DNA of 64,000 bases. Source: CAXBBB01 sp963841855 (GTDB taxonomy: Bacteria; Bacteroidota; Rhodothermia; Rhodothermales; BA12). Numbering within the stretch: position 1 is the stretch's first letter; each line of letters starts with the position of its first letter. The notes below the pieces were generated by a model. That model saw only the letters and a list, made by a program, of their open reading frames with translations. It searched no databases and was not told the origin of the DNA. A program made the position numbers and the translations under genes. Location: positions 1 through 64,000 of the forward strand of contig CAWJEJ010000003.1 in assembly GCA_963841855.1 (NCBI GenBank), given 5' to 3'. This document shows, piece by piece, positions 43,819 to 52,251 of this stretch.

Positions 43819-44853
43819 ATGCCGACGCGACTCCTTCTTCTGCTGTCTCTGCTGCTCCTCTCGTGCGAGACCTTCGACCCACTCGAACGGGTTCCGGCCG
43901 ATCCCGACTCGGACGGGTACGTGCTCGACCGGCCCGCCCAAGTTGGGGCGAAACTGACCGAGGGCAAGGTGAGGATCACGTGGGAAGACGTGAGCGGAGC
44001 CGAGACCGGATATCTAATCGAGCAGCGACTCGACGACACCGAGGCGTACGAGGAGGTGGCCCGTCTCGAAGCAAATACCGAGTCGTGGACGAGCGGCATT
44101 CCGCGCGGCCTATCGGCGCAATACCGCATCTCGACGCTGCGCGAAACCGAGACCGGAGCGCGCGCCTCCGACCCCGTCGAGAGCGCGGTCCTACTCCTAT
44201 TTAATCCATCGGCGCTGAAGACGCGGTTAGCCATCCAGTCAGACTACCAAACCAGGCTGAGCCATGACGGCGGCGGCACGCTGTTCGGCCTTTCCGGCTA
44301 CCTGCGGCTCTACGCGCAGCGCTACGCTGATGGGGTCCCCGACGGCCCGGAGCAGGTGTACTTCGCGCCTCCGGCTTCTTCGACGGGCTACGACTACTTC
44401 GACGCCGTCGACGTGCGGCCAGCGGCTTACTTCTACGAGATCCGTGCGGGCGTTGACGAGCATCGGAGCGCGCCGTTTCGGACCAATACCGTCACGCCTC
44501 CCCCAACGTGGCCCGACCCGCTCGTCATCGGAGCGTACACCTCAATCGAGTACAACCAGTCGGCCCTCGGATTCGTGTATCTGAGCGTATTTTTTCCGCG
44601 CCCCCGACTCGAGCCCCGCTATAACATCGTGTTGGAAGACGAATCCGGGACCGAGCGCGCGCTCACCCCCTCCTTCCCTCCGTTTCTCGGGTCCGAGCCC
44701 GTCAACGTCAACTTCGAGGTACCGCTCTCCCATCTGGACCAGAGCAAATCCTATCGGACGGTGCTGATCACGAACAGCGGCGAGCGCGTATCTCACACGG
44801 GCGCGCCTCTGCGATACGACGCCTCTGAAGGGTGGTGGATCATCTCAAACTGA
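43819..44853 (+). CDS. Module protein B2: paralogue of B1
   Basis: 344 residues, with signal peptide MPTRLLLLLSLLLLSCETFD (lipobox LLSC) then ERVPADPDSDGYVLDRPAQV. FN3-like domain: VRITWEDVSGAETGYLIEQR; AQYRISTLRETETG. The end is GAPLRYDASEGWWI. The end overlaps the YpdA gene, which reads the other way, by 14 bp. No family known to me. Confidence 0.75.
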   Translation: MPTRLLLLLSLLLLSCETFDPLERVPADPDSDGYVLDRPAQVGAKLTEGKVRITWEDVSGAETGYLIEQRLDDTEAYEEVARLEANTESWTSGIPRGLSAQYRISTLRETETGARASDPVESAVLLLFNPSALKTRLAIQSDYQTRLSHDGGGTLFGLSGYLRLYAQRYADGVPDGPEQVYFAPPASSTGYDYFDAVDVRPAAYFYEIRAGVDEHRSAPFRTNTVTPPPTWPDPLVIGAYTSIEYNQSALGFVYLSVFFPRPRLEPRYNIVLEDESGTERALTPSFPPFLGSEPVNVNFEVPLSHLDQSKSYRTVLITNSGERVSHTGAPLRYDASEGWWIISN

Positions 44854-45871
44854 GCCGTATACCCGTAGCGCGCACCACCGCAGCGGCGATCAACTGGGCG
44901 TGGTGCCGTCCGTTCTCGATAAACCACCGGCTTGTGCGCAATCCGCCGCAGACGGTTCCGGCGAGGTAGACGCCCGCGCGGTTCGTCTGGTGCGTGTCCT
45001 CGTCGTAGATCGGCGTGCGGGCCGGATCGTCGTCCCAGGCGATGCCGAGCGATGCGAGCAAATCGTAGTTGGGGCGGTAGCCGACCAGCGCGTAGACCGC
45101 GTCGGCGGCGAGCGTGGTCGGACCGCCGGGCGTCTGCACGTCGACCCATCCCGGGCGGATAGCGGTCACGGTCGATTCGAAGTGCGCGGCGATGCTTCCT
45201 TCTTCGATGCGGTTGATCAGGTCGGGGCGGATCCAGTACTTGGTGCTCGTCGAGATCTCGTCGCCGCGGATCACCATTGCGGCGCGGGCTCCGGCGCGGT
45301 AGAGGCTGAGCGCGGCTTTGGCGGCCGAGTTCTTGGCCCCGATCACGACCACGTCGCGGCCCACGTGCTCGAACGGCTCCTTGTAGTAGTAGCGGACGTG
45401 CCCAAGGTCGGCACCGGGCACGTCGAACGGGTTAGGCACGTCGAAGAAGCCCGTCGCCACGACGACGGTTTTCGCCCGGATCGGTCCGCAATCCGTTAGC
45501 AGTCGAAAATCTCCCTCTTCGCCCTCTAGCCCGGTAACGAGGGTCGACAGGCGCAGGTCCAGCCTCTCGGCAAAGGCGACCCTACGGTAGTAGTCGAGCG
45601 CTTCCTCGCGCAGCGGTTTGTAGCCGCGCGTCGGAAAGGGGTAGTCGCCGATTTCGAGCAGATCGGGCGTAGAGAAGAACTCCATGTTCGTCGGATAGCC
45701 GACCAGGCTGTTGACCAGCGCGCCCTTGTCGACGACCGCGACGCGCTGCCCCACGCGTTGCAACTCGATAGCACATGCCAGGCCGACCGGTCCAGCGCCC
45801 ACGACGACGGCGTCCAGCAGATCGGCGGCGGGTTCGAGTTGCGGAGGTGGGAGTAGGACCGATGCTTCCAT
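44840..45871 (-). CDS. ypdA: YpdA-family bacillithiol disulfide reductase-like flavoprotein
   Basis: 343 residues. FAD site LDAVVVGAGPVGLACAIELQ near residue 19, the YpdA hallmark SLVGYPTNMEFFSTPDLLEI, NAD(P)H site VVVIGAKNSAAKAALSLYRA, and STKYWIRPDLINRI. YpdA (Bdr) reduces oxidised bacillithiol with NADPH in Firmicutes; the same subgroup occurs in Bacteroidota, which also make bacillithiol. There is no CxxC redox pair, as expected for YpdA. Divergent from glgA by 100 bp. Confidence 0.9.
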   Translation of the reverse strand: MEASVLLPPPQLEPAADLLDAVVVGAGPVGLACAIELQRVGQRVAVVDKGALVNSLVGYPTNMEFFSTPDLLEIGDYPFPTRGYKPLREEALDYYRRVAFAERLDLRLSTLVTGLEGEEGDFRLLTDCGPIRAKTVVVATGFFDVPNPFDVPGADLGHVRYYYKEPFEHVGRDVVVIGAKNSAAKAALSLYRAGARAAMVIRGDEISTSTKYWIRPDLINRIEEGSIAAHFESTVTAIRPGWVDVQTPGGPTTLAADAVYALVGYRPNYDLLASLGIAWDDDPARTPIYDEDTHQTNRAGVYLAGTVCGGLRTSRWFIENGRHHAQLIAAAVVRATGIRLSLR

Positions 45872-45971
45872 ACCTGCTCAACGCCGAATCACGCGCGCGG
45901 TTTGCTCGGTTTCCGGAACGCCGCAGCCGATGCGCCGCGTATCCTGCTCTCCCCTCACCAACCGTCCGCCG

Positions 45972-47189
45972 ATGCGCGTCACCTACCTCACCAACGAGTA
46001 TCCGCCTCACATCTATGGCGGCGCGGGCGTCCACATCGACCACCTGAGTAGGGGTATGGCCGAGATCGCCGGGACAGAGGTAGACGTGGTGCACTTCGGT
46101 GAACCCGGTGAGAAAGTGCTGGGCAACCGGCTCGAGTCGCGCGGCGCTCCATCGATTCCCGGGCTTCCGCACCAGCGCCCCGAGCACGGCAAGGTGATGG
46201 ATACGCTGGGCCGCAACTTGCACATGGTCGGGCTCGCCGAGCCTTCGGACATCGTCCACGGGCACACGTGGTACAGTCACCTGGCAGGCTGCATCGCCAA
46301 GCAGTTGTGGCAAGCCAAACTGGTGCTGACGACGCACAGCCTCGAGCCGCATCGCCCGTGGAAGGCCGAGCAGTTGGGGACGGGCTACAACGTCTCGTCG
46401 TGGATTGAGCGGACGGCCTACCAGAACGCCGACGGTATCATCGCCGTCAGCGAGCAGATGCGCCGCGACGTGATCCAACTGTACGGCGTCTCGGACGAGC
46501 GCATCGCCGTCATCCCCAACGGCATCGACCTGGACGAGTTTACGCTCCAGACCAACGACGCCCTGCTGCGCTCGCTGGGCATCGACCCGGATATAGGGTA
46601 CGTGCTCTTCGTCGGGCGGATCACACGGCAGAAAGGGATCTCTCATTTGCTCAAAGCCGCCGAGCAGCTGCCTCACGGCACCCAGCTCGTCCTGTGCGCC
46701 GGAGCGCCCGACACGCCCGAACTCGCCAAGGAAGTCGAGACGGCGGTCGAGCGGTTGCAGGCGTCGGGCAGGCTGCGCGTCGTGTGGATCGCCGAGATGC
46801 TGCCGCGCGTGCAGGTGGCGCGCATCTACGCCGGAGCCGCCGTCTTCTGCTGCCCAAGCGTGTACGAGCCGTTCGGAATCATCAACCTCGAGGCGATGGC
46901 TAGCGGCGTGCCCGTCGTCGGAAGCCGTGTCGGTGGTATCCCCGAAGTCGTCGTCGAGGGCGAAACGGGTCTACTCGTCGACGTGCATCCCGACGCCGAG
47001 CAAGGGTTCGCGCCACACAACCCTGCAGCATTCGAGAAGGAATTAGCCGAAGCGATCACCTCGCTCCTAGCCGATCCTGGACGGGCGCGCGCAATGGGCG
47101 CCAAAGGCCGCGAACGGGTCGAGGAGCGCTTCGCCTGGACCGCCATCGCCGAGCAGACCCACGCGCTCTACCAGCGGCTGATCGGCTAG
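45972..47189 (+). CDS. glgA: Glycogen synthase, actinobacterial-type GlgA (GT4)
   Basis: 405 residues, start at 45972 (MRVTYLTNEYPPHIYGGAGV). It has the GGAGVH loop, HGHTWYSHLAGCIAKQ, TTHSLEPHRPWKAEQLGTGY, PNGIDLDEF, VGRITRQKG, and the C-terminal EPFGIINLEAMASGVPVVGS motif (E-x7-E catalytic pair). This matches the subgroup first defined in Corynebacterium that uses ADP-glucose (and makes maltose-1-phosphate in some species), not the GT5 starch-type enzyme. No other glg gene is near. Confidence 0.9.
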   Translation: MRVTYLTNEYPPHIYGGAGVHIDHLSRGMAEIAGTEVDVVHFGEPGEKVLGNRLESRGAPSIPGLPHQRPEHGKVMDTLGRNLHMVGLAEPSDIVHGHTWYSHLAGCIAKQLWQAKLVLTTHSLEPHRPWKAEQLGTGYNVSSWIERTAYQNADGIIAVSEQMRRDVIQLYGVSDERIAVIPNGIDLDEFTLQTNDALLRSLGIDPDIGYVLFVGRITRQKGISHLLKAAEQLPHGTQLVLCAGAPDTPELAKEVETAVERLQASGRLRVVWIAEMLPRVQVARIYAGAAVFCCPSVYEPFGIINLEAMASGVPVVGSRVGGIPEVVVEGETGLLVDVHPDAEQGFAPHNPAAFEKELAEAITSLLADPGRARAMGAKGRERVEERFAWTAIAEQTHALYQRLIG

Positions 47190-47240
47190 GGCGCGAAACC
47201 GCGACGCGATGCTGGCTTTCCAATAGCAAACCCGACTGTT

Positions 47241-47459
47241 ATGGAGCCGATCACGATTAAGGAAGAACGCGTGCTGCGCGCCCTCGTCGCCTATGCGCGT
47301 AGTGAGGTGAGCTACTACAACGCGCAGCACCTCTCCGGGCTGGTCGCCAACGAGTGGTATCCGCTGTGCGAACGGGCCGGGCTTCCCACACGGCGCCCCG
47401 TTGTGGACGAGAACGACTTCAAAGAAATCGCTGGGTTTGTGCCTGTCGAATCTCAGTGA
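47241..47459 (+). CDS. Putative antitoxin of the PIN pair
   Basis: 72 residues, alpha-helical with EERVLRALVAYARSEVSYYN and AGLPTRRPVVDENDFKEIAG. The stop overlaps the toxin GTG start by four bases (GTGA), the usual layout of a toxin-antitoxin operon. It does not look like the UPF0175 type that often pairs with DUF3368. Neutralising role inferred from position. Confidence 0.65.
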   Translation: MEPITIKEERVLRALVAYARSEVSYYNAQHLSGLVANEWYPLCERAGLPTRRPVVDENDFKEIAGFVPVESQ

Positions 47460-47905
47460 TTGCGGTCGTTTCCAATACGTCACCACTCTCGGCGCTTTAC
47501 GCGACGGATCTGCTGTGGCTTCTCCCCCGACTGTACGACACTATTCTGGTGCCGCCCGAGGTAGCAGACGAATACACCATCGTAGGTCGCGTGCTTCCGA
47601 ATTTTGTCGAAGTGCGAAAGGCGCCGTCTCCCTATCCGGTAGGAGGACGGCTCCATCTAGGCGAGGCCGCAGCGTTGGCGCTCGCTCGCGAGACGAAGGC
47701 CGAGATTCTGACCGATGACTATGGAGCGAGACGCTATGCACAGCAGCACGATATCCCCCTCATCGGATCGGTGGGCGTGCTGTTGCGAGCCAAAGCATCG
47801 GGCATTCTACTCACCATCGCCGATCCGCTTAGGCGGTTGGGCACCGATCTGTATCTCTCCGACGAACTCATCGCCGAGGTGCTGCGGCGGGCGGGAGAAG
47901 GCTGA
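47456..47905 (+). CDS. PIN-domain toxin (DUF3368-like)
   Basis: 149 residues from GTG 47456 (MIAVVSNTSPLSALYATDLL). The PIN acidic residues are seen in VVSNTSPL (Asp replaced by Asn at the first site), GEAAALALARETKAEILTDD (second and third sites), and ARRYAQQHDIPLIGSVGVLL. The N in place of the first Asp is typical of the DUF3368 group. These are RNases held in check by the upstream antitoxin. Weak internal acid at the first site may lower activity. Confidence 0.85.
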   Translation: MIAVVSNTSPLSALYATDLLWLLPRLYDTILVPPEVADEYTIVGRVLPNFVEVRKAPSPYPVGGRLHLGEAAALALARETKAEILTDDYGARRYAQQHDIPLIGSVGVLLRAKASGILLTIADPLRRLGTDLYLSDELIAEVLRRAGEG

Positions 47906-47963
47906 TCCGCGCGGACCCGTCCGGCGGACCTGTCGTTGGCAACGGTCCACCTAGACGACACGC

Positions 47964-49469
47964 ATGGACTATCCCAATATCCGCACCCTCGGCGATCTCA
48001 AAGCGTCGGGCTACCAGCCGCGCACGGTCAAAGACGAGATCCGCGCCAACCTGATCGCCGCCTTGGAGCGCGGCGACGAGCTCTTCCCCGGCATCCTGGG
48101 CTACGAACAGACCGTTCTGCCGCAGATCGAACACGCCATCCTGGGACGCCACGACTTCATCCTGCTCGGCCTCCGCGGACAGGCCAAGAGCCGACTGGTC
48201 CGCAGCCTGCCGCAGTTTCTGGACGAGTGGGTCCCTGTCGTGCCCGACAGCGATCTGAACGACGACCCGATGCAGCCCATCAGCAAGGCCGCGCGCGACG
48301 CCGTCGCCAAACACGGCGATGATCTCGAAATCGGTTGGTGGCACCGGAGCGAGCGCTATGGCGAAAAGCTGGCGACGCCCGACACGAGCATCGCGGACTT
48401 GATCGGCGACATCGACCCGATCAAGGCGGCGCACAACCGGCTGACGTATGCCGACGAAGACGTGATCCACTTCGGCATCGTACCGCGCACCAATCGGGGC
48501 ATCTTTTGCATTAACGAGTTGCCCGACTTGCAGCCGCGCATCCAGGTCGGCCTGCTCAACATCATGGAGGAGCAGGACATCCAGATTAGGGGTTTCAACA
48601 TCAGGTTTCCGCTCGACGTGCTGATGGTGTTCACGGCCAACCCCGAGGACTACACGAACAGGGGTAGCATCATCACGCCGCTCAAAGACCGCATCGACAG
48701 CCAGATTCTGACGCACTACCCGTCGACGGTCGACATCGGCGTGTCGATCACGGACCAGGAGGCGTGGCAGGACCGGGGCGGCGTGCGCGTTCGGATTCCG
48801 CACTTCTTCCGCGAGGTCGTCGAGCAGACGGCGTTCGAAGCGCGCGAGAGCGAGTACGTCGACCAGAAAAGCGGCGTGTCGGCTAGGATGACGCGGGCAT
48901 CGCTCGAAAACCTGGTGTCGGCGGCCGAGCGGCGGGCGATTCGCTGTGGCGAGAAGGAGACGACGCTCAGGGTCAGCGACTTGACGGCGGTCGAAAGTGC
49001 CGTCACGGGTAAGGTCGAACTGGTCTACGAAGGCGAGCAGACCGGCGCGGCGAGCGTAGCCAGCGTACTCGTCGGGCGCGCGGCCAAGTCGATCTTCGGC
49101 CGCTACTTCCCCGATCCGTCGGACAAGAAGCGCGGTCGGCCCGAGTATCAAGCCGTCATCGACTGGTTCAGCAAGGGCGGGACGGTTGAACTGGAAACAG
49201 GCCTGTGCCTGGGCGACTATTCGGCATCGCTCGAAAAAGTCAAGGGGTTGGCAGATGTCGTCAAGAAGCACGCGCCCGAAGGCGACGCGGCCGAGCGGCT
49301 GGCGGTCATGGAGTTCGTGCTCGAAGGCTTGCATCAGCACTCGCTGCTGGGCAAGGAGGCGCACGCCCAGACGCGCCGCTACGCCGACATGATGGGGTCG
49401 ATGCTGTCAGGCCTGACTTCGTTCGGCGAGGATGACGACGAGGACTTCGATGAATCGGCATATAACTGA
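47964..49469 (+). CDS. AAA+ ATPase of the MoxR/magnesium-chelatase ChlI-like group
   Basis: 501 residues. Walker A is FILLGLRGQAKSRLVRS, with Ala before Lys. Walker B is GIFCINELPDLQPRIQ, with INE in place of DE. Also PLDVLMVFTANPEDYTNRGS and TPLKDRIDSQILTHYP, and a C-terminal lid plus an acidic tail (DDDEDFDES). I recall that this RGQAKSR/NELPDL form is the norm in a Bacteroidota/Acidobacteria clade. Members often work with VWA proteins; one VWA gene lies 4 kb downstream, not adjacent. The end overlaps the LptE-like gene. Confidence 0.85.
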   Translation: MDYPNIRTLGDLKASGYQPRTVKDEIRANLIAALERGDELFPGILGYEQTVLPQIEHAILGRHDFILLGLRGQAKSRLVRSLPQFLDEWVPVVPDSDLNDDPMQPISKAARDAVAKHGDDLEIGWWHRSERYGEKLATPDTSIADLIGDIDPIKAAHNRLTYADEDVIHFGIVPRTNRGIFCINELPDLQPRIQVGLLNIMEEQDIQIRGFNIRFPLDVLMVFTANPEDYTNRGSIITPLKDRIDSQILTHYPSTVDIGVSITDQEAWQDRGGVRVRIPHFFREVVEQTAFEARESEYVDQKSGVSARMTRASLENLVSAAERRAIRCGEKETTLRVSDLTAVESAVTGKVELVYEGEQTGAASVASVLVGRAAKSIFGRYFPDPSDKKRGRPEYQAVIDWFSKGGTVELETGLCLGDYSASLEKVKGLADVVKKHAPEGDAAERLAVMEFVLEGLHQHSLLGKEAHAQTRRYADMMGSMLSGLTSFGEDDDEDFDESAYN

Positions 49470-50079
49470 CATCGGCTTTCGCCTCTATGTCCTGACGAAC
49501 ATTCCGCGTCAGTACGGGCGGCTCGCCGAGCCGCCCCTGCGGTCAATCACGCTCATCCTGCACCTCGCCGAGCCGCCCCTGCGGATTTTGGCGGTGATTG
49601 GGGTGATGGCTATGGCATCCGGCTGTGGCTTTTACTCGCTCACCGGCGCGTCCATCCCCGACGACATTCAGACCGTCGCGATTCCTCTGGCTGATCTGGA
49701 TGCGGCGACGCCCGTCTCGACGCTCGCCGACGATTTGACGCGGCTGGTGATCGACCGGATGGTGCGGCAGACGCGGCTGGATCTGGAAACCGACGAAGCC
49801 GACGCCGATGCCGTCCTGACGATGCGCATCACGCAGTATCGGGCCAGCCCGGCGGCGCTCGCGTCGGACGACCGGGCGCAACTCACGCGCGTTTCGATCT
49901 CGGTTCAGGCCCGGTATGCGCGCCAAGGCTCAGACGAACCGATCTTCGACCGTGCATTCCAGGGCAACGCGGACTACGATCCGGTCGCCGTCGGGCCGTC
50001 GGGTGAGATCGATGCTGCGGCCATCGCGCTGGCCGAGATCGCCGACGACGTGTTCACCGCGGCCACCTCGAATTGGTAA
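49450..50079 (+). CDS. lptE: LptE-like LPS-assembly lipoprotein
   Basis: 209 residues from ATG 49450, inside the end of the AAA+ gene. The lipobox region is AVIGVMAMASGCGFYSLTGA, and the family core TVAIPLADLDAATPV and DLTRLVIDRMVRQTRL follows. LptE plugs the LptD barrel that inserts lipopolysaccharide in the outer membrane. The N-terminus before the lipobox is about 55 residues, too long for a signal peptide, and holds a LAEPPLR repeat encoded by a DNA repeat. The true start may be later, near 49588-49606. Confidence 0.8.
   Translation: MNRHITDIGFRLYVLTNIPRQYGRLAEPPLRSITLILHLAEPPLRILAVIGVMAMASGCGFYSLTGASIPDDIQTVAIPLADLDAATPVSTLADDLTRLVIDRMVRQTRLDLETDEADADAVLTMRITQYRASPAALASDDRAQLTRVSISVQARYARQGSDEPIFDRAFQGNADYDPVAVGPSGEIDAAAIALAEIADDVFTAATSNW
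49516..49584. repeat. GC palindrome plus 21-bp direct repeat in the lptE N-terminus
   Basis: GGGCGGCTCG-C-CGAGCCGCCC (49516-49536) is a palindrome. CTCGCCGAGCCGCCCCTGCGG (21 bp) begins at 49522 and recurs exactly at 49564, a 42-bp step that keeps the lptE frame. It looks like a dispersed palindromic unit that entered the coding sequence. Confidence 0.8.
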
Positions 50080-50151
50080 AGGTGGGCCGGCGGGTTGCGC
50101 GCAGGTGCTCCAGTGCGCGATACTTGCAGATTCCCCACCCTACACCGACTC

Positions 50152-50742
50152 ATGCGCCTCCTCCTACTAGGCCTCCTGATCGCCTTCGCACCGGCGTGTG
50201 CGCCGCCGCCTGCCACGTTCGGCGCAAACGGTCTTCCGCGCGACCGCGCCGCACCGGTTGAATCGTCCGAAGAATCCAACTTGCGCGTCGAGAACGAGCG
50301 CCTGCGCCGCCTGCTCGCCGTCGAGTCGAGCACGAGCGGCAACTGCCCGGCGCCCGAGGACGCGTACCGGGGCGAAACCGTCGAGGTGCTGCTCGCCGAC
50401 GTGTACTTCGAAAGCGGCTCGGCCGATCTGACGGTCGACGGGCAGGCGCGCCTCGCCCAACTGGCCGACCGCCTGGACCGCGACTATGGCGGACGAAGAA
50501 TCCGCGTCGAGGGCCACACCGACAGCCAGCGCATCGGCCCTTCGATCGCCGAGCAGTTTCCCACCAACTGGGAGCTTTCTACGGCGCGGGCTACGGCCGT
50601 CGTGCGCTTTCTCGAGCGCGAGGGCATGCCTTCGAACCGTCTCGAAGCGACGGGCCTGGCCAGCTTCGACCCGATCGCAGACAACGCGTCGGCCGAAGGG
50701 CGCGCGCGCAACCGCCGCGTGAGGGTCGCCGCACTCGACTAA
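50152..50742 (+). CDS. OmpA-family lipoprotein (first of two)
   Basis: 196 residues. Signal peptide MRLLLLGLLIAFAPACAPPP with lipobox. A short coiled coil (SNLRVENERLRRLLAV) leads into an OmpA C-terminal domain: DVYFESGSADLTVDGQARL, RIRVEGHTDSQRIG, and ASAEGRARNRRVRV. OmpA domains bind peptidoglycan, so the protein ties the outer membrane to the cell wall. It is followed after 25 bp by a second OmpA lipoprotein. Confidence 0.9.
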   Translation: MRLLLLGLLIAFAPACAPPPATFGANGLPRDRAAPVESSEESNLRVENERLRRLLAVESSTSGNCPAPEDAYRGETVEVLLADVYFESGSADLTVDGQARLAQLADRLDRDYGGRRIRVEGHTDSQRIGPSIAEQFPTNWELSTARATAVVRFLEREGMPSNRLEATGLASFDPIADNASAEGRARNRRVRVAALD

Positions 50743-50767
50743 CTTGCGGCACTCACCGCCGACTGTT

Positions 50768-51406
50768 ATGCTCGCTCGCTCCGCCCTGATCGTCCTGCTG
50801 ATCGCGTTCGCTGGCGGATGCGCGGCGAGTCAGCAGCTTCCGCGCGAGCAGATGCTTCGCGCGCACGCCGAGGCTCAGCGCGACAGCCTGGCTCTGCTGC
50901 TGGCCGGGCAGCGAGGGCGCGAGGGCGCTCTACGCGACTCGCTCCAGTTCTACGACGACATCGACAGCGGCGCCTACGAACGCCGCCTGCGCGTCCTCAC
51001 CGACCGCATCCGCGCCTACGAGTTTCAGCAGGGAGGCAGCGTGGCCGGTACGCCCATCGACACGCTCTACGCCGACGAACTCTTCGAACCTGCCTCGGCG
51101 ACGCTCTCTTCGAACGGCACCGCCCTGCTGGACCGCGTCCGGCGCGACCTGGGATCGTCGGGCCGCATCCGCGTCGAGGGCCACGCCGATGGCAGCCCCA
51201 TCGGCCCGAGTTTGCGCGCCCGCTTCGACTCCAACTGGGAACTGGCGGCGGGCCGCGCCGCTGCCGTAGCGCGCTACCTGATCGGGGGAGGCATGGACTC
51301 GGACCGTTTCGACGTGGTGAGCCGAGGCGATACGGCCCCACTGGGCAGCAACGCAACGCCTCAAAGCCGCGCGCGGAACCGGCGCATCGTCGTCTACCGG
51401 TTGTAA
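50768..51406 (+). CDS. OmpA-family lipoprotein (second of two)
   Basis: 212 residues, start at 50768 (MLARSALIVLLIAFAGGCAA) with lipobox. A helical linker (EQMLRAHAEAQRDSLALLLA) precedes the OmpA domain: ELFEPASATLSSNGTALLDR, RIRVEGHADGSPIG, ATPQSRARNRRIVVYRL. The Asp/Arg peptidoglycan-binding residues are kept except that the usual TD of the loop is AD (GHADG). Tandem with the previous paralogue. Confidence 0.88.
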   Translation: MLARSALIVLLIAFAGGCAASQQLPREQMLRAHAEAQRDSLALLLAGQRGREGALRDSLQFYDDIDSGAYERRLRVLTDRIRAYEFQQGGSVAGTPIDTLYADELFEPASATLSSNGTALLDRVRRDLGSSGRIRVEGHADGSPIGPSLRARFDSNWELAAGRAAAVARYLIGGGMDSDRFDVVSRGDTAPLGSNATPQSRARNRRIVVYRL

Positions 51407-51440
51407 CCGAGCGTGAGCCGCAGACGACGTAGTTTGCGGC

Positions 51441-52235
51441 ATGTCCGACGTGCTTCTCGATCTCCACGCGCGCGCCCAGTCGCTGCTGTCCCGTGCCTAC
51501 GCGCCTTACTCGCGCCGGGCTCAAGCGTGCGCGCTGCTGACTGCCGACGGAACCGTCGTGCCGGGCGTTCGCGTCGAGAGCGGTTCGTATGGACTGACGT
51601 GCGATGCCCTGCTCGGCGTTCGCTCGGCGCACGCGTCGACCGGATCAGCGGCACCGATTGCACTGGCGTTCGCACAGCCGCACACTCCGGCCGATCGGCT
51701 GCACGCACTGGCGTGGACCGGAGTCGCCGACGTGCAGAGCGCGCACGTGCTCGTCCTCTCCCACGACGCTCTACCCGCGGTCGGCGATTGGTGGGGCCCT
51801 CCCACGTCCCTTGCGACTGGCGGCGAGGCCTCGCCCGGCGCGTTTTGCGAGCAGGCGCTGGTGCTGGCCTCAGAGCGCGCCGTCGTGCCCGAGAGCAGAT
51901 TTCCCGTCGGCTGCTGGGGCCGCTCCGCTGATGCCAGTGGAGCAGAGTGCTGGCTTCCGGGCGTAAACGTCGAGTCGGCTGACTGGAGCCGCATTTTGTG
52001 CGCCGAGCGATCGGTCATTCATCTGGCGCGCGCGCTGGCGCTTGCCCTTCCCGGCCGCTTCTACCTCGCCTGCGTGCGCGTCGACGGCTCGCCGTGCGGT
52101 GCGTGCCGGCAGTGGCTGACGGAACATGCGCCAACGGCTGAGATTTGGATGCACCGCCGAAACGGCACCCCGATCCTCACCCACCCCCCTGCCCTGCTGC
52201 CCGGCGCCTTCGACGCTGCCAGCCTGCGCACCTGA
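51441..52235 (+). CDS. cdd: Two-domain cytidine deaminase, active site in the C-terminal domain
   Basis: 264 residues. The N-terminal domain keeps the fold (YAPYSRRAQACALL, GVRVESGSYGLTCDALLGV) but lacks the CAE and PCxxC zinc motifs. The C-terminal domain has both: LPGVNVESADWSRILCAERS and DGSPCGACRQWL. It deaminates cytidine or deoxycytidine for pyrimidine salvage. In the E. coli two-domain enzyme it is the N-terminal domain that is active, so this is the reverse order. Confidence 0.85.
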   Translation: MSDVLLDLHARAQSLLSRAYAPYSRRAQACALLTADGTVVPGVRVESGSYGLTCDALLGVRSAHASTGSAAPIALAFAQPHTPADRLHALAWTGVADVQSAHVLVLSHDALPAVGDWWGPPTSLATGGEASPGAFCEQALVLASERAVVPESRFPVGCWGRSADASGAECWLPGVNVESADWSRILCAERSVIHLARALALALPGRFYLACVRVDGSPCGACRQWLTEHAPTAEIWMHRRNGTPILTHPPALLPGAFDAASLRT

Positions 52236-52251
52236 TTGCCGAGCCTGCTCC

